Below, one piece after another: positions 42,866 to 52,229 of a stretch of DNA of 64,000 nucleotides. How positions within the stretch are numbered: position 1 is the stretch's first letter; every line of letters begins with the position of its first letter. The stretch is from RYN-230 sp963717125. Its GTDB lineage: Bacteria > Actinomycetota > Actinomycetes > Streptosporangiales > Streptosporangiaceae. The notes beneath the pieces are model-generated. The model was not told where the DNA came from. It made no database searches and saw only the letters and a program-made list of their open reading frames with translations. Both the position numbers and the translations under genes were made by a program. The stretch is from assembly GCA_963717125.1 (NCBI GenBank), contig CAVQVG010000019.1:569291-633290 (forward strand), in the 5' to 3' direction.

Positions 42866-44247
42866 TACGACAGCAACCGCTGGACGGTAGTGCCCGGGAT
42901 CACGCCGAGCGGGACGGGATTCCCGCTGGCGTCGAATCCAGAGGAGGAGAAGTTGCCGGGTGAGTTGTGGAAGGCGTTGAAGTGGATGGCGCCGTCCACG
43001 CCCTCGTAGTGGATCCGCTTGCCCGCCTTGAGCGCGGCCAGGCCGGCTGCGTAGGAGTCCACCACGGTGGCACCCGGGCTCCCCGCCGCGATCTTGGCGA
43101 TGTCGGCGTTGTAGACCGGGCCGCTAGTGCTGTGGGCCATCTGCATAGCCAGCCCCATCAGGTTGACGCCGTCGTAGATGGACGCGATCACGCCGACCCC
43201 GAGGATGGTGGCCGGGTCCTTGATCGTTGACTCGCCGTAGACAGCGCTCTTATAGATGGCGAACGCCGGGCTGGCCGAGCTGACGTAGTTGCCCACGAAG
43301 GCCATGTCGTGGGTCATGTAGGCGGTGCCCATGACCTTCTTCACCGACGAGAAGTAGGCCGGGGTGATCGAGTCGGTGGAGCTGATGACCGGGGGTACCG
43401 TGCCGCCGTTGAGCGAGCGGTACTCGGACAGGAAGGTCGCCGAGGTCTGCGGGTCGCCGGCCAGGATCAGCACCTGCGGCTTCCCGGAGATGACCCGGGC
43501 CACGATGCTGCTGTAGGACGACGCGTCGCCCGGGATCGTGGTGTCGATGGTCATGGTGCCGCCGATCTTCTTGACCCCGGCCACCACGCCCGGCTCGTTG
43601 CCCTGGGCGCCGATATTGTTCTGGAACACCACGGCCACCCGCTTGTAGCCCTTCTGCTGGGCCCAGGCGACGAAAGCGGCGCCGTTCTGGTCGTCCGAGG
43701 CGGTCATCCGCCAGAAGTAGGTGTCCCTGGTCTTGTCGAAGGCCACCAGCCCGTTGGTGGACACCATCGGGATGCGCGCGTCGTTCACCAGCGGGATGGT
43801 GGTGGCCGCGGTGTTGGACTCCAGCCCGACCGCCATGTCCAGGTTGCTGGCGGTGGCGAGCGCCTTCGTCACGTCCGGCACCGCGTCCGCCGGGTCGCCG
43901 GTGTCATCGATCAGATCACAGTTGACGTGGCGGCCCATGACCCCGCCGGCCTTGTTCACGTCGAACGCGGCAGCCTGGCAGGCGCCGGACATCAGGTTGC
44001 CGATTTCTGCCGCCGGGCCGGTCATTGGCCCGATCACGCCAATGTTGATGGTCCCGGAGCCGCTGCTGCCCGGGTTGCCGCTGCCGCCCGCGCCGGAACT
44101 GCCGCTACTGCCGCAGGCGGCCAGCACGAGGGATACGACGACGCCTGCGGCGATCGCCAGCCCCGGACGGTCTGACAGCCGACGGCACGCAGCCGACGGC
44201 GCCAAGCGTTGCGCCGATATGGGCGTTGTGAAATGCCTGTCTGTCAT
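42865..44247 (-). CDS. livK: Branched-chain amino-acid-type ABC transporter substrate-binding lipoprotein (LivK)
   Basis: 460 residues. A long positively charged N-terminus precedes a hydrophobic core and the lipobox VLAACGSSG, so the mature protein is a lipid-anchored periplasmic-type binding protein followed by a Gly/Ser-rich linker. The periplasmic-binding domain (Peripla_BP_6) starts INIGVIGPMTGPAAEIGNL and continues with LESNTAATTIPLV and WAQQKGYKRVAVVFQNN. These proteins bind amino acids, amides, urea or aromatic acids. Ligand choice cannot be read from the sequence. It is the first transporter gene of the cluster, 81 bases after the ACMSD-like amidohydrolase. Confidence 0.9.
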   Translation of the reverse strand: MTDRHFTTPISAQRLAPSAACRRLSDRPGLAIAAGVVVSLVLAACGSSGSSGAGGSGNPGSSGSGTINIGVIGPMTGPAAEIGNLMSGACQAAAFDVNKAGGVMGRHVNCDLIDDTGDPADAVPDVTKALATASNLDMAVGLESNTAATTIPLVNDARIPMVSTNGLVAFDKTRDTYFWRMTASDDQNGAAFVAWAQQKGYKRVAVVFQNNIGAQGNEPGVVAGVKKIGGTMTIDTTIPGDASSYSSIVARVISGKPQVLILAGDPQTSATFLSEYRSLNGGTVPPVISSTDSITPAYFSSVKKVMGTAYMTHDMAFVGNYVSSASPAFAIYKSAVYGESTIKDPATILGVGVIASIYDGVNLMGLAMQMAHSTSGPVYNADIAKIAAGSPGATVVDSYAAGLAALKAGKRIHYEGVDGAIHFNAFHNSPGNFSSSGFDASGNPVPLGVIPGTTVQRLLS

Positions 44248-44328
44248 CGTGAGCCCACCCCTTCGGGGACCGCGGACGGCGCATCCAGCCGGGGTGGCCG
44301 GGTCGCCGGGATGTGGGGGATTGGTGGA

Positions 44329-45303
44329 TTACAGCCGCATGATGCGGTGCAGGTTGGCCGCGAGCACCAGCTCGCGATCGGCCGGGCTCAGGTCTAGTGA
44401 GCGAATCGTGTCCAGCACCTCGACAGGCCAGTCCTCACCGTTGTTCGGGCCCATCGGGAAGTCGGTGCCGTACATGACCCGCTCGGCGCCGAAGAACTCC
44501 AGGCCGCAGCGCATCGCGGCGGCGGAGCCATTGACCATCGAGTCGTTGAAGAACTTGCGGAAATATTCGGACGGCTGCCCGGGCAGCGGCTCGGACGCCT
44601 CGGTGAGGGAGGCCGCCCGGTAACGGGCGATCTCCTGGCTCATCGCGTCGGCGCGGCTGGCGTAGAACGGGACCATGCCGCCCAGGTGGTGGGTGACGAA
44701 CTTCAGGTCCGGGTACCGCTCCAGCACACCGCCGAAAACCAGCCGGGACATCGCGAGGGTGGTCTCGAACGGCCAGCCGAATAGCCGGTCGAGCAGATCC
44801 TTCTTCAGCCATTCGTAGGAGTGGCCGTGCTGGGGGTGAATCCAGATCGGCACGTCACCCTGGGCGGCTTCCTCATACAGCGGCCACATCGAGGTGTCGT
44901 CCAGCGGCAGGCCCTCGATGTTGGAGAAGATGAGCACCCCGCGGACACCGAGGTCGCCAGTGAGCCGGTGGAACTCCGCCATCATCTCGTCGTCGACGAC
45001 GGGCAGCACCCCGACCGGGATGAACCGGTCCGGCCATTTCGCGGCCATCTCGGCGATGCTGTCGTTGGCCACCCGTGTCAGCGCGTGTACGACCGGCCGT
45101 GGCATGCCCAGCCACATGGGCGGGCGCACCAGGACAAGCACTTGCTGCTCCACCCCGATCCGGTCCATGTACCGCAGCCGGCGCTCGCCGTCGAACAGGT
45201 AGCTGTTCTTCCGCAGCGCCGCGACTTCCGCGCTCGGATGGCGCTCGCTGATGGCGTCGAGCAGCCGCTCCGGGCAGACGTGCGAGTAGGCGTTAACGAT
45301 CAC
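44329..45303 (-). CDS. ACMSD-like amidohydrolase / aromatic acid decarboxylase family
   Basis: The GTG at 45303 (VIVNAYSHVCPERLLDAI) gives 324 residues. The larger open frame extends through the promoter region with no homology. Motifs are NAYSHVCP (HxC or YxH variant of the metal site), VPIWIHPQHGHSYEWLKKD, FVTHHLGGMVPFYASRAD and MYGTDFPMGPNNGEDWP, the last with the conserved Asp. Family members (ACMSD, gamma-resorcylate and 2,3-dihydroxybenzoate decarboxylases) remove CO2 from aromatic or semialdehyde acids. It is the first gene of the catabolic cluster. A palindrome lies about 30 bases upstream. Its relative at 29661-30614 closes the other side of the cluster. Confidence 0.85.
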   Translation of the reverse strand: MIVNAYSHVCPERLLDAISERHPSAEVAALRKNSYLFDGERRLRYMDRIGVEQQVLVLVRPPMWLGMPRPVVHALTRVANDSIAEMAAKWPDRFIPVGVLPVVDDEMMAEFHRLTGDLGVRGVLIFSNIEGLPLDDTSMWPLYEEAAQGDVPIWIHPQHGHSYEWLKKDLLDRLFGWPFETTLAMSRLVFGGVLERYPDLKFVTHHLGGMVPFYASRADAMSQEIARYRAASLTEASEPLPGQPSEYFRKFFNDSMVNGSAAAMRCGLEFFGAERVMYGTDFPMGPNNGEDWPVEVLDTIRSLDLSPADRELVLAANLHRIMRL

Positions 45304-45333
45304 GGAAACCCCTAGCTGGCCTGCGCTCTGGAC

Positions 45334-45355
45334 ACTACCTACTATGGTAGGGAGT
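45334..45355. promoter_or_regulatory. Imperfect 22-base palindrome at the head of the catabolic cluster
   Basis: The inner bases cctactatggtagg carry perfect CCTAC/GTAGG arms around TATG. The outer ACT...AGT bases extend the symmetry to 18 of 22 positions. It lies 30 bases upstream of the first gene (start 45303), a suitable position for an operator. It is AT-richer than its surroundings, so it may overlap a -10 or -35 element. The TrmB protein of the cluster is a candidate binder. Confidence 0.5.
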
Positions 45356-45630
45356 AAATGTAACCCGCCGCTCGGGACCGCGCAATATGCACCGTGCTGG
45401 TGGGAGCCCATCGTGACCATGATCAGCACCGCCACCCATACCGCCCGGCTGCTCATCAGCGTGGCCGGCGGCATCGTCGCCCAGGCGCGCCACTGGGGTG
45501 GCACCACTGCACGCGGCGCCCGTTCATCCGCAACGTGGATGCCCCAGCGTCGCGGTATGCCGGCAGTCTGCGCGCTGGGCGACAGTATGGCCAGGGAACT
45601 TGGCGTCAGCCGGATACGCGGGTCCGGGCG
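45356..45630. other. Intergenic stretch between cluster promoter and the alpha/beta hydrolase gene
   Basis: Roughly 275 bases. Open frames exist on the plus strand (for example from 45344), but their translations are low-complexity and show no family likeness. Apart from the flanking palindrome and terminator, nothing is seen in it. Confidence 0.4.
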
Positions 45631-45656
45631 GCCCAGGCCGGCAGTTCGGCCTGGGC
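45631..45656 (-). terminator. Strong stem-loop terminator for the alpha/beta hydrolase gene
   Basis: Perfect 10-base arms gcccaggccg and cggcctgggc enclose the loop gcagtt. It begins 12 bases beyond the hydrolase stop (45669) on its downstream side and separates that gene from the catabolic cluster promoter. Confidence 0.65.
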
Positions 45657-45668
45657 GCGGCCTGGGGG

Positions 45669-46514
45669 TTAGCTAATGAACCGGCTGATGAAGGCCAGGG
45701 AGATGTCGCAGACCTCGCGCCAGCCGCTGTCGATGACGAGTCCGTGCCCGCGCCCCGGGATCAGGACGGTCTCGGTCACGCCGGAGTTGCGGCTCTGCTG
45801 CTTGTAGATGGCGTTGGTGATGGCCGGCGGGGCGGTGTTGTCCTTCTCCCCGGAGATGATCAGCATCGGCCCGCGGCCGGGGTTCTTGCTGTCGGCCTTG
45901 GCCTCGGTGAAGGGGTTGACGTTGGCGGTAGCCGCCTGGAACAGCGGAGTGCCTGAGGCGGGGACGGCGAAGGTCTCATACAGTTGCTTGGCTTCCTCCT
46001 CGCTGACGGCGTTGGCGAAGGCGTAACGGAACTGGTCGTAGGTCAGCGGCACGGCCCGATGGTGGTTGGCCGGGTTGCCCAGGACGGGCGACGCGGCCCG
46101 CAGCGCGGAGATGGGCAGGGGCAGCACGCCGCGCATGGGCGCGGAGTCGATCGCCACCGTGGCCGCTGACAGGCCCCGGCCGGCGACCATCTGTGCGAGC
46201 AGGCCGCCGAAGGAGTGCCCGATGACCGCCGGCTTCCTTTCCAGCTTCCCGATGACGTCTGCGTAATGGTCGGCGACCTGACCGACCGTCTTGCGGGCAA
46301 ATACCTCCGGATGCTCGTTCGCCTCCCCGACGGTGTCGGGGTCATCGGGCCACGACGGGGTAAGCGGGACGTAGCCGGCTTCCTCGAAGACGGTGGCCCA
46401 CCGGTCCCAGCTGCTGGGCAGCAGCCACAGGCCGTGCACGAAGACGACCGGCGGGAGCCCTGACGCGTTCGCCTTGCTGATCTGCCCTTGTTCGCGTCCG
46501 GTGATGACTGGCAT
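45669..46514 (-). CDS. Alpha/beta hydrolase
   Basis: The start at MPVITGREQGQISKAN (46514) gives 281 residues and avoids a 34-residue Arg-rich extension. Motifs are VVFVHGLWLLPSSWDRW (oxyanion loop), the nucleophile elbow AVIGHSFGGLLAQ, the acid near IISGEKDNTAPP, and the His in IPGRGHGLVIDSG, so the Ser-Asp-His triad appears complete. It resembles actinobacterial lactone/ester hydrolases of unknown substrate. It is divergent from the large LuxR-type gene at 46745, a common pairing in which the regulator controls the hydrolase. A strong stem-loop follows the gene. Confidence 0.88.
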   Translation of the reverse strand: MPVITGREQGQISKANASGLPPVVFVHGLWLLPSSWDRWATVFEEAGYVPLTPSWPDDPDTVGEANEHPEVFARKTVGQVADHYADVIGKLERKPAVIGHSFGGLLAQMVAGRGLSAATVAIDSAPMRGVLPLPISALRAASPVLGNPANHHRAVPLTYDQFRYAFANAVSEEEAKQLYETFAVPASGTPLFQAATANVNPFTEAKADSKNPGRGPMLIISGEKDNTAPPAITNAIYKQQSRNSGVTETVLIPGRGHGLVIDSGWREVCDISLAFISRFIS

Positions 46515-46744
46515 GACGTTTCGCTCTCCTGGTCTGCGGCCGGGGCTCATCCCCGGCAGGTGAGTCCAACGTCTCGCCGCCGGTCGTCCGTCGAATCCTG
46601 CAAACCTCGTAGTCACGCGTCCCGGCGAGGCTTCGGCCGGGAGGGGTTTCCGTCAGCCGCTGTGCTCGCCGGGACGCGTGGGGACCGAATCCGGAGCCTT
46701 GTGGCCCGGATATCGCGAGCTGCGGCGACGCGTAGCCTTGGCCC

Positions 46745-49472
46745 GTGGCGCTGATGGATCGCCTGGACGAGCGGCAGGCCCTGGATCGGGTACTGGATGC
46801 CGCCCGCCGCGGGCTGAGCGCCGCGCTGGTGGTGCGTGGTGAGCCCGGCATCGGGCAAGACCTCGCTTCTGGGCTACGCCGCGGACTCGGCGGCGGGGTT
46901 CCGGGTAGTCCGCATCGCCGGCGTCGAGTCGGAGCAGGAGTTCGGGTACACGGGGCTGCACAGGCTGCTGGTCTCGTTCCTGCCGGCGATGGGCGGGTTG
47001 CCGCTGCGGCAGCGCAACGCGCTCGGCTGTGCCTTCGGCCTGATCGACGGCAGGCCCGCGGACCGCTTCGGCGTTGGCCTGGCCGCGCTCTCACTCCTGG
47101 CCGATGCTGGCGCCGGCTCGCCGATACTCTGCGTGGTCGATGACGCACAGTGGCTTGACCAGGAGTCCCTCGAGGTACTCGCCATGGTGGGACGACGAGT
47201 GCACGCCGAGCGGATCGCGCTGCTATTCGGAACCCGTGATGGCGTTGACGGCCGGGTGCTGCTAGAGGGCATTCCGGACATCTGTGTCAGCGGCCTTCCC
47301 GAGCACGACGCCCTCGAGCTGCTGGGGTCATCGGTGGCCGGGCCGCTCGATCCCCAGCTGGCCAGGCGGATCGTGACGGAAACGCAAGGGTCCCCGATGG
47401 CGATCATCGAGCTCGCCGGCGAGCTGACCGCGGCTGAGCTGTCGGGCGCGGGGCTGCTGCCCGGGCCGTTGCCGCTCAGCGGGCGGCTCGAAGCGCATTT
47501 CCTGCGCCAGATCCGGGCCTTGCCGGCTAGCACCCAGAACCTGCTGCTGGTCGTCGCCGCTGAACCCTCCGGTGACCCGCGGCTGATCAGCAGAGCGGCG
47601 GCCCGGCTCGGAAGCCCCCCGGCCGCGGCCGGGCCTGCGCAAGCCGAGGGGGTGATCGTGATGTACCCCGAGGCGCGGTTCCGCCATCCGCTCATCCGGT
47701 CCGCCGTGTACGGCGGGGCGTCCCCGGCAGACCGCCGACGCGCCCACCAGCTGCTCGCAGCCGAAATGGATCCCCACCGGGACGCCGACCGGCGGGCATG
47801 GCACCTCGCCGCAGCGGCAACCGGCCCGGACGAGGCCGTCGCAGCCCAGCTCGACCGCGCCGCCGGGCGCGCCCAGGCCCGCGGTGGCTACTCGGCGGCG
47901 GGCGCCCTGCTGGCCCGGGCAGCCCAGCTGACCCAGGACGAAGGCCGGTGGGCAGAGCGAGTCCTGGCCGCCGCGCATGCTCATCTGGCCGCAGGTGCAC
48001 CTGCTAGGGCGCGGCTGCTGCTCGAGCAAGCGACGGAGATCAGCGATCCGTTTCAGCGGGCAAGGATGCGGCGGCTGCAGGGGCTGATCCAGTACGCCCT
48101 GGGACGGGCTCCGGGCACGCCGTCGATCCTGGTCGGCGCCGCACGCGCACTCCAGCCCTTCGACGCCCACCTCGCCCGCGTCACGATGCTCGAGGCGCTC
48201 GAGGCCGCGCGCGTAACCGGCCGGTTCACCGCGGCCGGGGAGAGTGATCACGACGTCTGCCGGGCGGCGCGAGCGATGCCGCTTCCGCCCGGATCCCAGC
48301 CGCGGGCCGCCGACCTGCTCCTCGACGGGGCCACCGCGCTTGTCCTCGACGGCCACGCGGCCGCTGTCCCGGTCCTCGGCCGCGCTATCGCTGGCCTGCT
48401 CGCAGACCAGTCCGACTCAGCAGATGCGCTGCTACGGCTCGGAATTGGGTGCTGGGCCGCCGGGACGGTCGGTGACGACACCTCACTACACGAGCTGGCC
48501 ACCCGGCTGGAGCATCACGCGCGCGAGAAAGGAGCCCTCGGCGCGCTGTCCACCGGGCTTCTGTTCCTGGCCATGTCCGAGCTGCTCGATGGCTCGCTGG
48601 CTGCCGTACGCGGGCACTTCGCCGAGCGAGCTGAGATCATGGCCGCCGTCGGGCGCCCCTCCGATGTGGGAGAGCTCGTCGTGCTTGCCTGGCGAGGGCG
48701 CGAAACCGAGGCACGAGCCGCGGCGGCAGCGGTCACGCGCTACGCGACCGAGCACCGTCACGGCTGGATGCTTGCCTACGCCGACTACGCACTCGCCGTG
48801 CTGGAGCTGGGCCTGGGCAACTACCGGGCAGCCCTGCCCAGCGACCCGGGGAACTTCCGGGACAACCCCTTCATCGGCATCGTCGGCTTCCCGGACCTGA
48901 TCGAAGCTGCAGCCCGATGTGGCGAGCGCGATGTGGCGGCCGAAGCCACGGCTGAGTTCGCAGCCCGCGCGCTCCCCAACGGCACTGCGATCGCGCTGGG
49001 GCTCCTGGCTTTGTCGCGAGCGCTGCTGGCCGACGATACTGACGCCGGGGAACTTTACCAAGAGGCTATCGAGCAACTGTCGCACTGCCGGGGAAACCTG
49101 CGAAAGGCGCGGGCGCACCTGCTCTACGGGGAGTGGCTGCGCCGCCAGAAGCGACGAATCGATGCCCGCACCCAGCTGCGCGCGGCCCACGAGATGTTCC
49201 TGCGGATGGGAGCCGACGCCTTCGCCGAGCGCGCCCGCGTCGAACTTGCAGCAACCGGCGAGCGTGCACGGAGGCGGCGCAACGAGACCCGCGGCGACCT
49301 CACCCCGCAGGAAGCGCAGATCGCGCTCCTGGCCTCTCAGGGCGCCACCAACGCCGAGATCGCCGGACGGCTGTTCCTCAGCGCGAGCACGGTCAACTAC
49401 CACCTCCGCAAGATCTTCCGGAAGCTCGACGTGACATCGCGACGCCAGCTCGCCCAAGCGCTGCCGGTGTAG
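46745..49472 (+). pseudogene. Large LuxR-family ATPase regulator, frameshifted inside the P-loop
   Basis: GTG 46745 gives ALMDRLDERQALDRVLDAAR up to RGEPGIG, then the frame is lost. The next frame supplies GKTSLLGYAADSAAGFRVVR and continues uninterrupted to the stop. The break is a surplus G in the ggg at 46853-46855, exactly in the Walker A motif GEPGIGKTS. The rest is normal: Walker B ILCVVDDAQWLDQ, a long TPR-like middle, and the C-terminal HTH LTPQEAQIALLASQGATNAE with STVNYHLRKIFRKLDV. An internal start at 46836 would yield 878 residues lacking an intact P-loop. Either the gene is inactive or one base is wrong in the sequence. Confidence 0.8.
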
Positions 49473-49571
49473 ACGGGAGGCGTCTCCCAGGCTCCGGGCA
49501 TCCCGGCGCCTCCCGCAGACGTGCGGCCCGCGTGCGCGACCAGCGCCCTGAGGAAGCTGAAGATCATCATG

Positions 49572-49902
49572 CACCTTCGATGCCGTGTTCACTGCGGCAG
49601 GCATCAGGATTCTCGCCAGCCCACCGCAGGCACCCACAGCGAACGCCGTCTGCGAAAGGATCATCGGCACCCTCCGCCGGGGGCTCCTCGACCAGTTGCT
49701 GATCGTCAATGAGCATCACCTGCGACGAGTGCTGACCGAATACATGGTGCACTACAACACAGCCCGGCCGCACCGTGCCCTTGGCCAGCTCCCACCGGCT
49801 CGGGCGCACACCCGGCCACCGGAGATCAACCTCGCCGAGCACCGGATCCGCCGAAAACAAGTCCTTGGCCGACTCACACACGAATACCAGATCGCCGCCT
49901 GA
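49572..49902 (+). pseudogene. C-terminal fragment of an integrase-core (rve) transposase
   Basis: The plus frame reads FDAVFTAAGIRILASPPQAP, TANAVCERIIGTLRRGLLDQ and YMVHYNTARPHRALGQLPP, then GRLTHEYQIAA before the stop. It contains the catalytic Glu of the DDE core (CERIIGTLRR) and the typical YNxxRPH block, but the first two thirds of the transposase are missing. It begins abruptly near 49572, just after the LuxR-type gene. Confidence 0.75.
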
Positions 49903-50006
49903 CCGCCCCGCCCTGCTGCGAGAAGGAGCAGGTCACCACCACGATCGTGTATTCGGCCCCCACAAGATCCGGTCGATCCCCCGCCGCTGTGCCGCCTGGT
50001 CCACCC

Positions 50007-50173
50007 TCATCTGGAACCAGGCCCACATGCGACGGACCCTGAGCGACTACGAGGCCCACCACAATCGGCACCGGCCGCACCGCTCTCCCAGCGGCGCCGC
50101 GCCGCTCAAACCGCTACCGAGCCGGTCGATCTCGACATGTGCCGCATCCGAAGACAAGCTCGGGCCGGCGGCC
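50007..50173 (+). pseudogene. Second rve transposase C-terminal fragment, frameshifted
   Basis: Directly after the first fragment a different transposase tail follows: WNQAHMRRTLSDYEAHHNRH, RPHRSPSGAAPLKPLP. After a frame change near 50115 it continues EPVDLDMCRIRRQARAGGL. It belongs to the same broad family but a different subgroup. Two unrelated tails lying in tandem imply repeated insertion and deletion at this site. Confidence 0.6.
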
Positions 50174-50396
50174 TGACCACGCTGTTGATGCCCATCACCC
50201 GGAGCGTATACAGGCAGCGGGCCGGCGCCATCGTCGCCGCAGTGGCAGGCGAGCTACTGCGCTGGCAGCAGCCGGCTGCTGCCAGCGCAGTAGCTAACCA
50301 GACGCCAGCAGGACGATGCCCGATTACCCGAGCGCGGGACAGCCTGGTGATCAGCGGCGCAACCGGGCGCTGCGAGCCACACGAGGGAGTACGCAC

Positions 50397-50840
50397 ATGC
50401 TCACCACCGCCCCCGCCCCCGCCCCCGCCGTGCCGGATATCAAGCCGGGCCGTGCCCGGGCGCTGTGCGCCGCGAGCGGCGCACTGGCGGCAGCCCTCGC
50501 CTGGACCGTGGAAGTCCCGCTGCTAGGCATCCACCTGAACTTCCGCTTCGGCACCAGCCACATCCAGATAATCGCGGTCAGTCAGGTCATCGGCGCCACC
50601 GTGGCCGCCTCGCTGCTCGGCTGGCTGCTGCTCGCGGTGCTGGACCGGCGTACCCCGCATGCCCGGGCCCTGTGGACCAGCATGGCGGTGGTGGGGCTGG
50701 CCGCGTCGCTGGCACTGCCGCTGGCCGCCGCGACCACCACCGCGACCACCACCTCGGCCGTCGTCGGGCTAGTCGTGATGCACCTGACGATCGGGGCCGT
50801 GGTGATCCCCGCCATGGCCCGCACCGCGTCGGCGCGCTGA
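50397..50840 (+). CDS. DUF6069-like small membrane protein
   Basis: ATG 50397 gives 147 residues starting MLTTAPAPAPAVPDIKPGRA; the open frame upstream overlaps transposase debris. Four hydrophobic segments are evident: ALCAASGALAAALAWTVEVP, VIGATVAASLLGWLLLAVL, MAVVGLAASLALPLAAAT and VVGLVVMHLTIGAVVIPAMA. The pattern of a four-helix protein with a conserved polar residue before helix 4 (HLTIGAVVIP) matches DUF6069 proteins, which are common in actinobacteria and have no known function. A ribosome site (gagggag) precedes the start. It stands alone between IS remnants. Confidence 0.7.
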   Translation: MLTTAPAPAPAVPDIKPGRARALCAASGALAAALAWTVEVPLLGIHLNFRFGTSHIQIIAVSQVIGATVAASLLGWLLLAVLDRRTPHARALWTSMAVVGLAASLALPLAAATTTATTTSAVVGLVVMHLTIGAVVIPAMARTASAR

Positions 50841-51148
50841 CAGGCACCAGAACGCCGGGACAGCGCGACCGTCCCGGCCGCAGTTAGAGCCTGTTTGAGA
50901 ACTCGCGGCCCGGCCAGCGGCATAACCTGTAACACTTCGTGATCTTTCGGTTGCTGCCTGCGATCACCCGCGCGGCGGGGGGTCCTGATAGCGGCGGTGG
51001 TGTCAACTCCCTGCCACGCCAGGAGCCCTTTGATGGCTTTGTACTTTGTCCTGCGCGATAACGCATCTTCACGGCCCGCCGCGGCGGTGGCCTGCCGCTG
51101 CTGCACGGCCGGGTCGCGCAGCACCCGGGCACGCCGGCACCCTCGGAC
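50841..51148. other. Intergenic stretch with insertion-sequence debris
   Basis: About 300 bases. The sequence gagcctgtttgagaactcgc at about 50886 looks like the outer end of an IS5/IS4-type element. The rest has no recognisable gene. The plus frame continuing into 51149 shows only transposase-like sequence. Confidence 0.35.
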
Positions 51149-51291
51149 ATGAGCGACGCGGACCGGGCCTGGCTCGCCGCGCTGGCGCGGATTGTGCCAC
51201 GCCGGCGCTGGGCCGAGGTGTTCCCGGTCACGCCCGCGACGCTCCCGGCCTGGCACCGGAGGTTGGCCGCGAAGAAGTATGGCACGAGTCC
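51149..51291 (+). pseudogene. N-terminal fragment of an rve-type transposase
   Basis: Reads MSDADRAWLAALARIVPRRR, then WAEVFPVTPATLPAWHRRLA and AAKKYGTS. This is the standard N-terminal block of actinobacterial integrase-core transposases. The catalytic domain never follows. The next real gene starts 75 bases downstream in the same frame, which is why a longer open frame spans both. Confidence 0.6.
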
Positions 51292-51366
51292 ACTGGGTCA
51301 CCCCGAACCGGACGGGGTACTTTCGTGCGGGCAGAATCCTGTGATCCCGGCGGTAGCCTGTCCGGT

Positions 51367-52017
51367 GTGGAACGCGCCAGGGTTGCGGTTGCGGACCTGG
51401 ATGAGGAGTCGGCGGTCTGGCTGCGCCGCCTGGGCGGCGGTGGCGGGGAGCGGCAGGCGGCTGAGCGTGAGCTGCACGCGAGGCTGGTCCGCATCGCGCT
51501 GGCCGAAGTCTTGCGCCGGTCGGCCGGCACTCCGGTGACCGGCCCGGAGCTCGGCGACGTCGCGTGCCAGGCCGCTGGTGACGCCATGCTTGCGGTCCTG
51601 GCCAAGCTCGGTGAGTTCCGTGGCGAGAGCCGGTTCATCACGTGGGCGTACCGGTTCGTCATCTTGGAGGTGTCCAGCAAGCTCGGCAGGCACTACTGGC
51701 GCAACCCGCCGGTCGCGCTGGACGCCGGTCAGTGGGAGCGGCTTCCCGGCCGGCTCGGGATCGATCCGGCGCGGCAGGCGGAGGCGGCGGGCCTCCTGAC
51801 GGAGGTGCGGCGGGTCGTCGAGGAGGAGCTGGCCAGCCACCAGCGGCGGGTCTTCGTGGCGATCGCGGTGGACGGGATACCGCTGGATGCGCTGGCCGCC
51901 GAGCTGGGCGTGCGGCGTAACGCCATTTACAAGGTGATTTTCGACGCGCGGCGTAAGATCCGCCGGGCGCTGGTCGCTAACGGGTACCTGGATGAGCCGG
52001 GGTTGGAGCGGCGATGA
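51367..52017 (+). CDS. RNA polymerase sigma factor, sigma-70/ECF type
   Basis: GTG 51367 (VERARVAVADLDEESAVWLR) gives 216 residues. Region 2 is recognisable in CQAAGDAMLAVLAKLGEFRG, ESRFITWAYRFVILEV, and region 4 in EEELASHQRRVFVAIAVDGI, PLDALAAELGVRRNAIYKVI, FDARRKIRRALVANGYL. The stop is shared with the ATG of a tiny zinc-finger protein (ATGA), a typical sigma/anti-sigma coupling. It probably directs a small regulon that includes its own operon. The signal is unknown. The longer open frame upstream contains a transposase fragment and is not part of the protein. Confidence 0.88.
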   Translation: MERARVAVADLDEESAVWLRRLGGGGGERQAAERELHARLVRIALAEVLRRSAGTPVTGPELGDVACQAAGDAMLAVLAKLGEFRGESRFITWAYRFVILEVSSKLGRHYWRNPPVALDAGQWERLPGRLGIDPARQAEAAGLLTEVRRVVEEELASHQRRVFVAIAVDGIPLDALAAELGVRRNAIYKVIFDARRKIRRALVANGYLDEPGLERR

Positions 52018-52229
52018 GTGAGCGGGGCAGGCTGGAGCGGTTCCTGCGGACCGACCCGCGCGACGCCGGCTGCGACGAGGCGCTGGCCGTCCTGCATATC
52101 TACGTCAACCTGGTGGCTGCCGGCGAGGACGCGGCCGGGCGCTATCCCGGGGTCGCCGCTCACTTGCTGGCCTGCGGTCCGTGCGATGAGGACTTCACCG
52201 GGCTCCTCATGGCGGTCACCAGTGGCTAG
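52014..52229 (+). CDS. Small zinc-finger (zf-HC2-like) putative anti-sigma factor
   Basis: 71 residues, starting in the ATGA overlap with the sigma gene. The key feature is a His-x3-Cys-x2-Cys set in HLLACGPCDEDFTGL, the core of ZAS-type anti-sigma domains that bind zinc and clamp the sigma factor. There is no transmembrane helix, so it would be a soluble, possibly redox-sensitive anti-sigma. Its stop overlaps the next gene. Position and motif support the role; binding is inferred. Confidence 0.75.
   Translation: MSERGRLERFLRTDPRDAGCDEALAVLHIYVNLVAAGEDAAGRYPGVAAHLLACGPCDEDFTGLLMAVTSG

Noticed and set aside
45344..45676. 110-residue plus-strand frame between the cluster promoter and the hydrolase
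   Set aside because: No family likeness, starts inside the palindrome and ends in the terminator of the opposite gene.
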